A DNA stretch of 64,000 nt from an uncultured Gemmiger sp. (GCF_934561205.1 NZ_CAKTFU010000011.1:22775-86774); one strand, 5' to 3'; positions 54,386-63,388 are shown, counted from the stretch's first letter. The notes: generated from the sequence alone by a model not told the origin. Numbers and translations: made by a program.

Positions 54386-55453
54386 TCAAACCTCTACGGT
54401 CCAGCCCTTGGTGTCGGGCAGTTTGCCCCACTGGATGCCGGTCAGCGTGTCGTACAATTTCTGGGTCAGGGCGCCGATGTGTCCGCCGCTGATGTGGGCC
54501 ACCTTGCCCTCCCAGTCCAGCTCCTTGACGGGCGAAACCACCGCCGCCGTGCCGGTGCCGAACACTTCCTCCAGCTTGCCCTCGTCGGCAGCCTTCATGA
54601 TATCGGCAATAGCCACGCGCTCCTCGTGGACCTGATAGCCCCAGTCGCGCAGCAGCTCAATGATGGAACGGCGGGTCACGCCGGGCAAAACGGTGCCCAC
54701 GCAGGGCGCGGTGTAAATTTCGCCGTCGATCTTGAACATGATGTTCATCGAGCCGACTTCCTCAACGTACTTCTTTTCAACGCCGTCCAGCCACAAAACC
54801 TGGCTGAAACCGCGTTCCTCCGCCAATTCGCCCGCCTTGATGGACGCTGCGTAGTTGCCGCCGCACTTGGTAAAGCCGGTCAGACCGGGCGCGGCGCGGA
54901 TGTACTCGTCCTCGACGTAGATGCGCACGGGATCCAGCCCCTCGGCGTAGTAGGCGCCCGACGGTGCGCAGATGATGGCAAAGCGGTAATGCTTGGCCGC
55001 GTGTACGCCCAGGCCGACATCGGTGGCAATGCAGAACGGGCGAATATACAGCGATGCACCGTCAGAATGGGGCACCCAGTCGCGGTCAACGTCCACCAGC
55101 GCCTTGACGGCCTGCACAAAATCCTCCGGCGGAATGGCGGGCATACCCAAGCGGTCAGCCGAATCGTTAAAGCGGTTTGCGTTGCAGTCGGGGCGGAACA
55201 GCTGAACCTTGCCCTCGGCGGTGTGGTAGGCCTTCATGCCCTCAAAAATTTCCTGCGCGTAGTGGAACACCGTCGTGGCAGGGTCCATCTCCCACGGGCC
55301 GTAGGGCACAATGCGCGCATCGTGCCAGCCCTGCCCGGCGGTGTAGTCCATCAGGAACATATGATCGCTGAAAATTTTGCCGAATCCCAGCTTGCTCTCG
55401 TCCGCAGGCTTGGCTTTGGGGTGTTCGGTCTTTACAATTTTGATATCCAACAT
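54386..55453 (-). CDS. ilvE: Branched-chain amino acid aminotransferase
   Basis: PLP fold-type IV transaminase for Leu/Ile/Val. 355 residues, the size of the longer (eukaryote-like BCAT) group. HYAQEIFEGMKAY (about 63-75), RPFCIATDVG (about 138), the PLP-Lys in GFTKCGGNYAAS (about 193-204) and the cofactor-phosphate loop GTGTAAVVSPV (about 303-313). ATG 55453 behind GAGAGG. Not linked to other ilv/leu genes here. Confidence 0.94.
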   Translation of the reverse strand: MLDIKIVKTEHPKAKPADESKLGFGKIFSDHMFLMDYTAGQGWHDARIVPYGPWEMDPATTVFHYAQEIFEGMKAYHTAEGKVQLFRPDCNANRFNDSADRLGMPAIPPEDFVQAVKALVDVDRDWVPHSDGASLYIRPFCIATDVGLGVHAAKHYRFAIICAPSGAYYAEGLDPVRIYVEDEYIRAAPGLTGFTKCGGNYAASIKAGELAEERGFSQVLWLDGVEKKYVEEVGSMNIMFKIDGEIYTAPCVGTVLPGVTRRSIIELLRDWGYQVHEERVAIADIMKAADEGKLEEVFGTGTAAVVSPVKELDWEGKVAHISGGHIGALTQKLYDTLTGIQWGKLPDTKGWTVEV

Positions 55454-55657
55454 ACTTGTCAACCTCTCTCATATCCTTCAAAGCGGCCGGTCGCACACCC
55501 GCCGCCCGGAAACTTGTGTTTATTATAGCGCTCTGAACCCGTGAATTCAAGACTTTCGGGCATTTTTGTTGCAGAATTTTCAAATTTGTGTTGCCTTTGA
55601 CGCAAAAACGTGGTATTCTATAATAGAAAAAGTATGTAACAAGAGAGGTAGCAGGTT

Positions 55658-56317
55658 ATGATTCAGGGTGTAATTTTTGATATGGACGGTCTGATGTTTG
55701 ATACCGAGCGCTTGTGGGACACCCTGTGGGAGCCTGCCTGCGCCGAGCTGGGTCTGCCGGTGCCCGACGATATGCCGCGCTTTTTGGCAAGCGGACGGGG
55801 TCTGGCGGGGGACAACCTGCAGCGCCATGTGGCGGAATTTATCCCCGATGCCGACCCCAAAAAGGTACTGCAAACGGTGTGGCGCCTTGCGGACGAGCGC
55901 TTTGCCAGGGGCGTGCCCTGCAAGCCCGGGCTGAAGGAGCTGCTTTCCACGCTGGAGGACCTTGCCATGCCGCGCATCGTGGCCAGTTCCAGCCCGCGCG
56001 CTATGATTGAAATGAACCTGCAAACCAGCGGTACAGCGCGGTATTTTCACGATGTAGTCTGCGGCAGCGACGTTGCGCACAGCAAGCCCGCGCCCGATAT
56101 TTTCCTGGAGGCTGCCCGCCGCCTGAAGCTGGATATCCATAAGTGCCTTGTGCTGGAGGATAGCTTTAACGGCATCCGCGCGGGCCACGCCGCCGGTGCC
56201 GTGACCGTGATGGTGCCCGATATGGCGCAGCCCACCCCGGAAATTGAGCAGCTGTATACCCGCCGCTGCAGCAGCCTTTTGGAGGTGCGCGACCTGCTGC
56301 TGGACGGCAAGCTGTAA
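55658..56317 (+). CDS. HAD superfamily hydrolase, beta-phosphoglucomutase-like
   Basis: 219 residues. Motif I DMDGLMFDTE (residues 8-17) with the nucleophile and acid/base aspartates, motif II VASSSPR (about 109-115), motif III K146-region SKPAPDIF and motif IV LEDSFNGIRAG (about 167-177). An alpha-helical cap lies between motifs I and II. Likely a phosphatase or phosphoglucomutase acting on a small sugar phosphate. AGAGGTAGCAGGTT precedes the ATG. Confidence 0.92.
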   Translation: MIQGVIFDMDGLMFDTERLWDTLWEPACAELGLPVPDDMPRFLASGRGLAGDNLQRHVAEFIPDADPKKVLQTVWRLADERFARGVPCKPGLKELLSTLEDLAMPRIVASSSPRAMIEMNLQTSGTARYFHDVVCGSDVAHSKPAPDIFLEAARRLKLDIHKCLVLEDSFNGIRAGHAAGAVTVMVPDMAQPTPEIEQLYTRRCSSLLEVRDLLLDGKL

Positions 56318-56412
56318 CCCGCCTGCCTGCCGGCTCACGCATCCGCGTCGCGCGGGCCACGCCGCCGTTTTTCGGATTTTACCGCCTTGTTTTACCCGAT
56401 TTGCCGTGATTT

Positions 56413-56441
56413 GCCCCGCCGAAACATTGACACGGCGGGGC
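56413..56441 (+). terminator. Hairpin downstream of the HAD gene
   Basis: CCCCGCCG ... CGGCGGGG followed by CGTTT; weak T-run. Overlaps the tRNA-Ser promoter spacer. Confidence 0.5.
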
Positions 56442-56455
56442 GTTTCTGGTATACT
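56427..56455 (+). promoter_or_regulatory. Promoter of the tRNA-Ser region
   Basis: TTGACA (56427-56432), exactly 17 bp, TATACT (56450-56455). A transcript from here passes through two tRNA-Ser-like fragments before the intact tRNA. Confidence 0.8.
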
Positions 56456-56489
56456 AATAGATGCTTTCCGGCCGAAGGGACCCGGATAA

Positions 56490-56530
56490 GCAGACGTATC
56501 GAATCGGTCGCAACGAGATTGACTCGAAAG
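56490..56530 (+). pseudogene. tRNA-Ser-like 5' fragment A
   Basis: GCAGACGTATCGAATCGG...GACTCGAAAG aligns with the first 40 nt of the intact tRNA-Ser. The D-stem is kept with paired changes (TCG/CGA instead of CTC/GAG) and the anticodon loop CTCGAAA is identical, but the anticodon stem does not pair and the 3' half is missing. Confidence 0.5.
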
Positions 56531-56676
56531 TTTGCATCCGGCAGGTCACCTTGTCCGCAGGAAATCCCATAACGGCGGGCTTTATCGGGTGTCGCGTACC
56601 CAACTTTTCATCGTTATCTTGCATCGAAATCTCGCATTTTTCCAAACGCTGTGCGAGGCGGTGCCAGAGTATATAG

Positions 56677-56716
56677 GCAGGCGTATCGAAGCGGTCATAA
56701 CGGGACTGACTCGAAA
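56677..56716 (+). pseudogene. tRNA-Ser-like 5' fragment B
   Basis: GCAGGCGTATCGAAGCGG...GACTCGAAA, same alignment as fragment A, with similarity ending after CTCGAAA. Confidence 0.5.
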
Positions 56717-56756
56717 TCGCACCTTGCGGGAAGTTCCCTGCAACAAAATTAAATAG

Positions 56757-56848
56757 GCAGATGTACTCAAGTGGTCGTAAGAGGGAGCACTCGAAATGCT
56801 TTAGGACAGGAGACTGTCGCGTGGGTTCGACTCCCACCATCTGCGCCA
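56757..56848 (+). tRNA. tRNA-Ser (CGA), attachment-site candidate
   Basis: 92 nt with encoded CCA. Acceptor GCAGATG/CATCTGC, discriminator G, anticodon stem GAGCA/TGCTT with loop CTCGAAA, long variable arm (GACAGGAGACTGTC), T-loop GGTTCGACTCC. Its 3' end adjoins an integrase-bearing element, so it is probably the attL. Confidence 0.93.
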
Positions 56849-56889
56849 TATCCGTCGTAGAATCGAAAGATTTTACGACGGATATTTTT
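56848..56889 (+). terminator. tRNA-Ser terminator
   Basis: 17-bp stem ATATCCGTCGTAGAATC with its near-complement (one wobble) around GAAA, then TTTT. Beyond it, 56890-57038 is AT-rich with no gene seen. Confidence 0.85.
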
Positions 56890-57038
56890 GTTTACGGCTT
56901 TGAAATGTGATGCTGTAAGTTTACGCAATGACTATTACAAGCCAAAATCCACTTGCAACAATAATCTGCTGCAAAAAGCCATTTGTTGCCCGAATTGTTG
57001 CCCACAGTTCATGGTTTCCTGCGAGAAGGGATAATAAC

Positions 57039-58310
57039 TTATAAAGAGTTATCTCCAACAGCAGCGTTTTTCGGTGTTGCGAATACTGCTTGGTGGTATG
57101 CCGTCAGCACACTGAGTTTGCGCTGCTCCTGTACTTGTACATAGCGGGTCGTGACGGTGTTGATTTTCAGATTTACGCCCATTTGCTGGGAAAAATCGTC
57201 CACTGAATGTCCGAGAATTTGGCTAACTGCATAAAAATCACCTGTCAAATTGTACATATTGGTGCCCGCTGTGCCGCGTAGATCGTGAAATCGGATTTTC
57301 GGCATCCCGGTGCTACGCATAAATCCGTTAAACTTGACCGAAATACGCTTTTGTAAGTATGGCGAACCGTCCGGCTTGCACACAACAAGGTCGTTATCGT
57401 AATACTCGACCCCGCCGAGCTTGCACAACCTCCGCTGATCAGCTTGTTCCTGCCTAAGCCGTAAAAAGATTGACATCGCCTCTTCTGTAATGGGAAATGA
57501 GCGTGTCTCACCCTCGTCACGATCCTTCAATGGTTCAAGGTGCGGCACAATTTTAGCATCCTTTGGCAGGTCACAGGGGATTTGACCTCGCAAGGTAATT
57601 TGCCTGTGCGTCAAATCAACATCACGCCAGCGTAACCCCAGCGCTTCGCTGAGCCGCAGCCCAAACAGAACAGCGAGCAGTACCACGGTCTCAAGTACAT
57701 TACCATGTACAAACGCCAAAAGCTGCTGCACCTGTTCCACGGTGTACTTGTCATATTTGCGCCCGGCGTTCTTACTAAACCGTGTCATAATGTTCTTGGC
57801 TGGGTTGTTTGGAATGTAGCCATACTTTACCGCCGAGGACAGCGCAGAGCTTAAAATTCGATGGCAATAACGCACTGAATTCTCCGCCAGTCCCTTCTCA
57901 CGCAGTTGCGCAATCATATCGTCAATCATTTGGGGTGTCAGTTTGTTCAGAGGTACTTCGCCCAGCATGGGAATTAGATGTATGTTTATGCCGCTCCAAT
58001 AGCTGTATCGCGTGCTTTTTGCAAGGTTGTGGTGATAGCTCTCGTACCATTTTGGCAGATACTCTTTTAGCTTTTGTTTGCTCTCTGGTCCATAGCCGAC
58101 CATAGCGGCGCTGCCAGTCTGTAACTCCAGCTTGATCTGTGCCTCATACAATTCTGCTTCCCTGCGCGTTGCAAAACCACGTTTAGCAATGCTTTTCTGC
58201 CTGCCGTTCTCGTAGACTTTCACATTGACATCGTAGACGATGCCCGATCTGCCTGTTAAAATTCCTTGGCTGTTTCGCTTGTTTTTGACTTTTCTCTCGC
58301 GGATCGCCAT
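57039..58310 (-). CDS. int: Tyrosine-type site-specific integrase
   Basis: 423 residues. An N-terminal arm-binding/SAM-like domain (about 75-170) and a catalytic domain with Arg in LFGLRLSEALGL (about 220), HDLRGTAG (about 343), the ILGHS motif (about 365) and the nucleophile Tyr in TTRYVQVQ (about 387). Directs integration and excision of the element starting at tRNA-Ser. ATG 58310 lies one base after the xis stop codon; the longer frame begins inside xis. Confidence 0.95.
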   Translation of the reverse strand: MAIRERKVKNKRNSQGILTGRSGIVYDVNVKVYENGRQKSIAKRGFATRREAELYEAQIKLELQTGSAAMVGYGPESKQKLKEYLPKWYESYHHNLAKSTRYSYWSGINIHLIPMLGEVPLNKLTPQMIDDMIAQLREKGLAENSVRYCHRILSSALSSAVKYGYIPNNPAKNIMTRFSKNAGRKYDKYTVEQVQQLLAFVHGNVLETVVLLAVLFGLRLSEALGLRWRDVDLTHRQITLRGQIPCDLPKDAKIVPHLEPLKDRDEGETRSFPITEEAMSIFLRLRQEQADQRRLCKLGGVEYYDNDLVVCKPDGSPYLQKRISVKFNGFMRSTGMPKIRFHDLRGTAGTNMYNLTGDFYAVSQILGHSVDDFSQQMGVNLKINTVTTRYVQVQEQRKLSVLTAYHQAVFATPKNAAVGDNSL

Positions 58311-58311
58311 A

Positions 58312-58557
58312 TCAGCACCCACCACTTACAGACCTTGCCGGGGTCTTGGCACGGTTGTAATAATCCCAAATCGCCTGTTCGGAAATCAGGCGACGGTTGC
58401 CGTTCTGGATGAACTCCAACTCGCCGTTGTCCATCAACTGGCGCAGTCGATTTTCTCCGATGCCGGAAACAACTGCCATTTGTTCTACAGTTTTCAGCAT
58501 CGGTTCAAACGGATTTCGCACAGCTTGCGGTGTTTTTTGCTTTGCATATCTTGCCAT
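58312..58557 (-). CDS. xis: Excisionase-like winged-helix DNA-binding protein
   Basis: 81 residues, Tn916-Xis/MerR-like HTH fold: TVEQMAVVSGIGENRLRQLMDNGELEFIQNGNRRLIS, ending in AIWDYYNRAK. ATG 58557 with CAGGAGGGA. Directly upstream of int and probably co-transcribed from the strong promoter at 58716-58743. Confidence 0.88.
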   Translation of the reverse strand: MARYAKQKTPQAVRNPFEPMLKTVEQMAVVSGIGENRLRQLMDNGELEFIQNGNRRLISEQAIWDYYNRAKTPARSVSGGC

Positions 58558-58694
58558 AACTATCCCTCCTGCGGTATAATTTATAAAACAAATTGTTTGT
58601 GGTACTTGTGCACAGCACAGGAACACGATCATTTGTAAGGCTTGAAGATTTGGTATATTCAGTTTTCAAGGTTCATCGTCACCACATTCAAAAC

Positions 58695-58740
58695 GCTTGT
58701 GATGATTACAAGCTTATTATACCACAAGCATTTTGCTTGT
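58695..58740. promoter_or_regulatory. Two palindromic operators over the xis-int promoter
   Basis: GCTTGT-N7-ACAAGC (58695-58713) and ACAAGC-N5-GCTTGT (58724-58740) use the same hexamer. The second covers the -35/spacer of the minus-strand promoter and the first lies just past its -10. Likely bound by the divergently encoded XRE regulator. Confidence 0.65.
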
Positions 58741-58743
58741 CAA
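58716..58743 (-). promoter_or_regulatory. xis-int promoter
   Basis: On the minus strand TTGACA (58743-58738), 16 bp, TATAAT (58721-58716). Confidence 0.8.
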
Positions 58744-58792
58744 TATATATTTTTACTTTTTATTGCAACTTATTTTCTGTGGGAGGTTCTTT

Positions 58793-59341
58793 ATGGATAC
58801 AACTGGGAGACGCATTAAGCGTCTGCGTTTGAAAAAGGGAATCTCGCAATCTCAACTTTCTAAGCGCTCCGGCATTACCTCAACGCTTCTTCAACAGTAC
58901 GAATATGGTACGCGCCATCCCAAGGAAGATCAGTTAAACAAAATCGCATTGGCGCTTGGCGTAGCGCCTGCTATGCTGCGTCCGTTGGATGTGGATACAA
59001 TCGAGGGGCTGCTCGCCATCATCTACGAAATGCACTCCAGTTACCACGGCATAGAAATTATCGAAGAAAACGGTACAACTTCTATCCGTTTGCCCAATAC
59101 ACTACAAGCCGAGCCCGCCAGATATGCATTGCACTTAATCAAGGAATTTATGGAACAGCCGCTATTCGGTTCAGACGAAGAAGCTCCCGTTGCCATGAAC
59201 GCAGACGAAATTCAACCTGATACTGGTGTGACACTTGCTGAAGAAATAAAGTGGTACAATCAGCAGTCAAGGTTTCTGCATGACACCGAAGAACTTGGGA
59301 TTTGGTCCGATACCAGCCGTGAAGAAGATACCTCAACTTAA
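58793..59341 (+). CDS. XRE family transcriptional regulator of the element
   Basis: 182 residues. N-terminal HTH_3 domain (RIKRLRLKKGISQSQLSKRSGITSTLLQQYEYGTRHP, about 7-43); the rest (about 75-182) has no recognised domain. Divergent from xis-int, with palindromic operators between, so probably the repressor of excision. ATG 58793 behind GGGAGG; the longer frame runs through the promoter region. Confidence 0.85.
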   Translation: MDTTGRRIKRLRLKKGISQSQLSKRSGITSTLLQQYEYGTRHPKEDQLNKIALALGVAPAMLRPLDVDTIEGLLAIIYEMHSSYHGIEIIEENGTTSIRLPNTLQAEPARYALHLIKEFMEQPLFGSDEEAPVAMNADEIQPDTGVTLAEEIKWYNQQSRFLHDTEELGIWSDTSREEDTST

Positions 59342-59371
59342 AATCGTTTCTGCATACAGGAGTAACAATAA

Positions 59372-59734
59372 ATGGACAGTAAATTGACCGCAGAACAAGA
59401 AAAACTAGCTGCACTAATAGAATCCGACTACGCACTATTGAAATTCGGCTATTATGGGCAGGAATACGAGTTTGCTGTTGCTGAGCGAGACCCGCGCCTA
59501 TACAGAAAAATGCTGAAACGCCCGGACTATCATCAATTTATCGCAGATAAAGACAAACAATATCGCCATGAAACCAGCGTGATGATGGTTGTACTGGCTG
59601 ATATGCGCGGCATAACTCCAACGACAAAGCAGGAAAATGAAAGCGGTTGGTACAAAACTATGTTCTCGCTAAAAGCAGAAGCGGAGACTTTCACGCGGAA
59701 TAGTATCCTGCATGATGTCGAAACAGATTTTTGA
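59372..59734 (+). CDS. TnpV-like transposon protein
   Basis: 120 residues. The central FGYYGQEYEF...YRKMLKRPDYHQFIADKDKQ and C-terminal WYKTMFSLKAEAETFTRNSIL stretches resemble TnpV proteins of clostridial transposons, whose function is unknown. The match is by pattern only and the usual N-terminus is shortened. Lower GC than the core genes. Followed by a strong bidirectional terminator. Confidence 0.55.
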   Translation: MDSKLTAEQEKLAALIESDYALLKFGYYGQEYEFAVAERDPRLYRKMLKRPDYHQFIADKDKQYRHETSVMMVVLADMRGITPTTKQENESGWYKTMFSLKAEAETFTRNSILHDVETDF

Positions 59735-59753
59735 CGAGAGCATATTTTATCGT

Positions 59754-59806
59754 AAAAGCGCCCTATCAAAAGAAGCGGATTGGCTTCTTTTGATAGGGCG
59801 CTTTTG
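59754..59806. terminator. Strong bidirectional terminator
   Basis: AAAAGCGCCCTATCAAAAG...CTTTTGATAGGGCGCTTTT, a stem of over 20 bp. Confidence 0.9.
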
Positions 59807-59947
59807 TCATATATACCAAATCGAAGATTTAACTTCATCATATTTTACAAAAAGATGTACTTTCTATTGACTTTTTTGCAATAACAGAATACAATGTATT
59901 TACATCATTTTAATAAATTTGATGTAAATAAAAATAAGGGTTCTACA

Positions 59948-60943
59948 ATGAAAACATTTAACTTCAAAGCAGTATATCCTCAGCTGCTGACACCAGAGAT
60001 TGTGTTCCGTCTAACGCAGCTCCACGAATACAAAGGTCGACTGAACAGGCTCCTTGAAACGGATGCCGCCGCACTATCTGAAATCCAAGAAACCGCCATC
60101 CTGCAAAATGTCGCTGCATCGAATACCATGGAAGGCATTACTGTTGCCGATGAGCGGCTGAAAAAACTTATCCTGAATAAAACCAATCCGCAAACCGATG
60201 ATGAGAAAAAAGTGGCAGGTTATCGGGATGTGCTAACCTCCATAAGTGCCAATTATGACTTCCTGCCACCGGCACCATCCACCATTTTACAGTTGCACCG
60301 TGATTTGTACAAATTCAGCGGTAAAGCTGTGGGTGGCAATTATAAAGATACCGACGGTGAACCATGCGCTGAAAGCCTTGCTTCCCTATGCACCGCCTTT
60401 GAACAAGCCCTGCAAGACCCAATTCTTGACCCGCTGCTGCTGATTCCGATGTTCATGGTAGACTTTCTGAACATCGCCCCTTTCGACAGCGGCACAGAAC
60501 GCATGAGCCGCCTGTTGCTGGCACTACTTTTGTATCGTTCCGGCTATCATGTAGAGCAATACAGCAGCGTGGACGCAATTCTTCTTAACACAAAAGGATC
60601 CTACGATACATCTCTGCAACGCAGTTCCCATAACTGGGCTGCCGGCACAAATGACTACGCACCTTTTACCGCTTATTTGCTGAATGCCCTTGTCACGGCA
60701 TACAAAAACCTTGACGAGATTGCCACACAGCTAACCGCCAAGGGTCTGTCCAAGCCTGACCGTGTGCGGGAAATCATCAAATCACATCAAGGCGAAATCA
60801 CCAAAAGTGAAATCTTAAAACAGTGCCCGGACATCAGCCAAATCACGGTCCAGCGGGCGCTGGCAGACCTGCTAAACAACAAGCAAATCACAAAAATCGG
60901 CGGTGGCCGCTACACTTCTTACATTTGGAACGGAGAGGACTAA
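59948..60943 (+). CDS. Fic-domain protein with degenerate active site
   Basis: 331 residues: a Fic N-terminal helix with the inhibitory-type motif SNTMEGI (about 58-64), a Fic core (about 100-200) and a C-terminal winged helix (ITVQRALADLLNNKQI). The catalytic loop, normally HPFxxGNGR, reads APFDSGTER: the essential His and the Asn are gone while Phe and Arg remain. AMP-transfer activity is therefore unlikely. Lies 1 bp before hsdM, part of the restriction locus. AAGGGT precedes ATG 59948. Confidence 0.85.
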   Translation: MKTFNFKAVYPQLLTPEIVFRLTQLHEYKGRLNRLLETDAAALSEIQETAILQNVAASNTMEGITVADERLKKLILNKTNPQTDDEKKVAGYRDVLTSISANYDFLPPAPSTILQLHRDLYKFSGKAVGGNYKDTDGEPCAESLASLCTAFEQALQDPILDPLLLIPMFMVDFLNIAPFDSGTERMSRLLLALLLYRSGYHVEQYSSVDAILLNTKGSYDTSLQRSSHNWAAGTNDYAPFTAYLLNALVTAYKNLDEIATQLTAKGLSKPDRVREIIKSHQGEITKSEILKQCPDISQITVQRALADLLNNKQITKIGGGRYTSYIWNGED

Positions 60944-60944
60944 C

Positions 60945-62444
60945 ATGATTACAGGAGAACTCAAAAACAAAATCGACAGCCTTTGGGATATTTTTGCGGC
61001 GGGCGGCCTTGTGAACCCGCTGGACGTGATCGAGCAGATCACCTATTTGATGTTTATTCACGACTTGGACGATTCCGACAACCTGCGCGCCAAGGAAGCC
61101 GCCATGCTGGGCCTGCCGTACCAGAGTATTTTCGCAGACGAGATGAAGATTGGAGAACGCACCATTGACGGTCAGCAGCTCAAATGGAGCGTGTTCCACG
61201 ACTTTCCGGCGCAGAAAATGTACGCCACCATGCAGGAATGGGTGTTCCCTTTCATCAAGAATCTGCACGGAGACAAAAACAGCGCCTACTCCAAATACAT
61301 GGACGATGCTATTTTCAAGCTGCCCACGCCGCTGCTGCTGTCCAAAGTGGTGGACGCGCTGGATGAAATTTACCGCTTGATGAACGAGTCGCAGGCGGTG
61401 GATGTGCGCGGCGACACTTATGAATATCTGCTGTCCAAAATCGCGCAGTCCGGTTTGAACGGCCAGTTCCGCACACCGCGCCATATTATTAAAATGATGG
61501 TAGAACTGATGGACCCCAAGGCGGACGAAGTCATCTGCGACCCCGCCTGCGGCACGTCCGGCTTCCTCGTCGCAGCGGGCGAGTACCTGAAAGAACACCG
61601 CAAGGAAGAAATTTTCTTTGACCGCCAGAAAAAAGATCATTACATGAATCACATGTTCTTCGGCTACGATATGGATCGCACCATGCTGCGCATCGGCGCC
61701 ATGAACATGATGACCCACGGCATCGACAACCCTTATATCGAGTACCGCGACAGCCTGAGCGACCAGAACCCGGACAAAGAAAAATACTCGCTGATTCTCG
61801 CCAATCCGCCGTTCAAGGGCAGTTTGGATGCGGACACCGTATCCGCCGACCTGCTGAAGGTCTGCAAGACCAAGAAAACAGAACTGCTTTTCCTTGCGCT
61901 GTTCCTGCGTATGCTGAAAATCGGCGGGCGCTGCGCCTGCATTGTTCCCGATGGTGTGTTGTTTGGCTCGTCCACTGCGCACAAGGCAATCCGCAAGGAA
62001 CTGGTAGACGGCAACCGTCTGGAAGCTGTTATCTCGATGCCGTCCGGCGTGTTCAAGCCCTATGCCGGTGTTTCTACCGCCATTTTGATCTTTACCAAGA
62101 CCGGGCATGGCGGCACGGACAATGTGTGGTTCTACGATATGCAGGCCGACGGGCTTTCGCTGGACGACAAGCGCAGCCCTGTGCAGGAGAACGACATTCC
62201 CGATATTATCGCCCGTTTCAAGACTTTGGATGCCGAGAAAGACCGTGCCCGCACGGAAAAATCGTTCTTTGTTCCCAAGCAGGAAATCGTGGATAACGGC
62301 TACGACCTGTCCATCAACAAGTACAAAAAGACCGAGTACAAGCCTGTGGAGTACCCGCCGACGAGCGAGATTATGGCCGAGTTGCGCCGCTTGGAGAAAG
62401 AGGTCAACACGGCGATGGATGAACTGGAACAGATGCTGAAATAA
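60945..62444 (+). CDS. hsdM: Type I restriction-modification DNA methyltransferase subunit
   Basis: 499 residues. N-terminal HsdM_N (about 5-130), N6-adenine methyltransferase core with the SAM motif DPACGTSGFL (about 203-212) and catalytic NPPF (about 287-290). Works with HsdS to modify a target site. GGAGAGGAC ribosome site. GC is higher than in its neighbours xis, XRE and hsdS. Confidence 0.96.
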   Translation: MITGELKNKIDSLWDIFAAGGLVNPLDVIEQITYLMFIHDLDDSDNLRAKEAAMLGLPYQSIFADEMKIGERTIDGQQLKWSVFHDFPAQKMYATMQEWVFPFIKNLHGDKNSAYSKYMDDAIFKLPTPLLLSKVVDALDEIYRLMNESQAVDVRGDTYEYLLSKIAQSGLNGQFRTPRHIIKMMVELMDPKADEVICDPACGTSGFLVAAGEYLKEHRKEEIFFDRQKKDHYMNHMFFGYDMDRTMLRIGAMNMMTHGIDNPYIEYRDSLSDQNPDKEKYSLILANPPFKGSLDADTVSADLLKVCKTKKTELLFLALFLRMLKIGGRCACIVPDGVLFGSSTAHKAIRKELVDGNRLEAVISMPSGVFKPYAGVSTAILIFTKTGHGGTDNVWFYDMQADGLSLDDKRSPVQENDIPDIIARFKTLDAEKDRARTEKSFFVPKQEIVDNGYDLSINKYKKTEYKPVEYPPTSEIMAELRRLEKEVNTAMDELEQMLK

Positions 62445-62454
62445 GGAGCACACC

Positions 62455-63342
62455 ATGACGGAAAACGATAAGCTGCAAGTATTTGAAGATCAGACCATCC
62501 GAACTGCTTGGGATGAGGAAAAAGAGGAATGGTATTTCTCGGTGGTGGATGCGGTGGCGGCACTGACGGAGCAAACTGACGCCAGAAAAGCAAGCACCTA
62601 TTGGGCGGTTTTGAAAAAGCGCCTGAAAGATGAGGGAGCAGATGAGTTGCTTACAAATTGTAAGCAACTGAAAATGAAGTCTCCTAAAGATGGAAAAAGA
62701 TACAAAACGGATGTAGCCAACACGGAACAGCTTTTGCGTATTATTCAGTCCATCCCCTCCCGCAAGGCCGAGCCGTTCAAAATGTGGCTGGCTATGGTTG
62801 GGCGTGAGCGCATTGAGGAAATCATCGACCCGGAGCTTACCATTGAGCGCGCGCTGGACACCTACGCACAAAAAGGCTATCCGCCGGAGTGGATCAACCA
62901 GCGCCTGCAAACCATCCGCGCCCGCAAAGAGCTGACCGATGCGTGGAGCGCACACGGGGTGCAAAAGGGGCAGGAGTACGCCATTTTGACGGACGAAGTC
63001 ACAAAGGCGTGGTCCGGGCTGAACACGCGACAATACAAGAACCTGAAAGGGCTGAAAAAGGAAAATCTGCGCGACAATATGAGTACGTTGGAACTGGCGC
63101 TGAATATGTTGGCGGAAGCCACCACAACAGAACTCACCAAGGCTCAGAATCCGCAAGGGTTAGAAGAAAACCGCACTGTAGCAAAGCAGGGCGGCACGGT
63201 AGCCGGCAACGCCCGAAAAGAAATTGAAGCGCAGACCGGTCGCCCGGTGGTTACGGCAGAAAACGCAAGCACAATGCTGCTGGGGCAGGCTGTTACCGGG
63301 ATGATTGAGGGTGTTGTGAAAGATGAAGATGATAAAGAATAA
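62455..63342 (+). CDS. Bro-N domain (DinD-like) protein
   Basis: 295 residues. The N-terminal Bro-N domain reads VFEDQTIRTAWDEEKEEWYFSVVDAVAAL (about 9-37), typical of phage antirepressors and of DinD, a RecA-antagonising protein. The central part (ELTIERALDTYAQKG... about 125-210) matches DinD-type proteins. Inserted between hsdM and hsdS, 10 bp after hsdM. Role in the restriction locus unknown. Confidence 0.8.
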   Translation: MTENDKLQVFEDQTIRTAWDEEKEEWYFSVVDAVAALTEQTDARKASTYWAVLKKRLKDEGADELLTNCKQLKMKSPKDGKRYKTDVANTEQLLRIIQSIPSRKAEPFKMWLAMVGRERIEEIIDPELTIERALDTYAQKGYPPEWINQRLQTIRARKELTDAWSAHGVQKGQEYAILTDEVTKAWSGLNTRQYKNLKGLKKENLRDNMSTLELALNMLAEATTTELTKAQNPQGLEENRTVAKQGGTVAGNARKEIEAQTGRPVVTAENASTMLLGQAVTGMIEGVVKDEDDKE

Positions 63343-63388
63343 CTCTGCTGTGAAGGCGGATACAACTTCGGATTTGTGGGGATAAATA

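Noticed and set aside
56454..56849. 131-codon minus-strand frame across the tRNA-Ser region
   Set aside because: It is antisense to the tRNA and its two pseudo-copies; the repeated peptide pieces only reflect the tRNA-like repeats, and no ribosome site is present.
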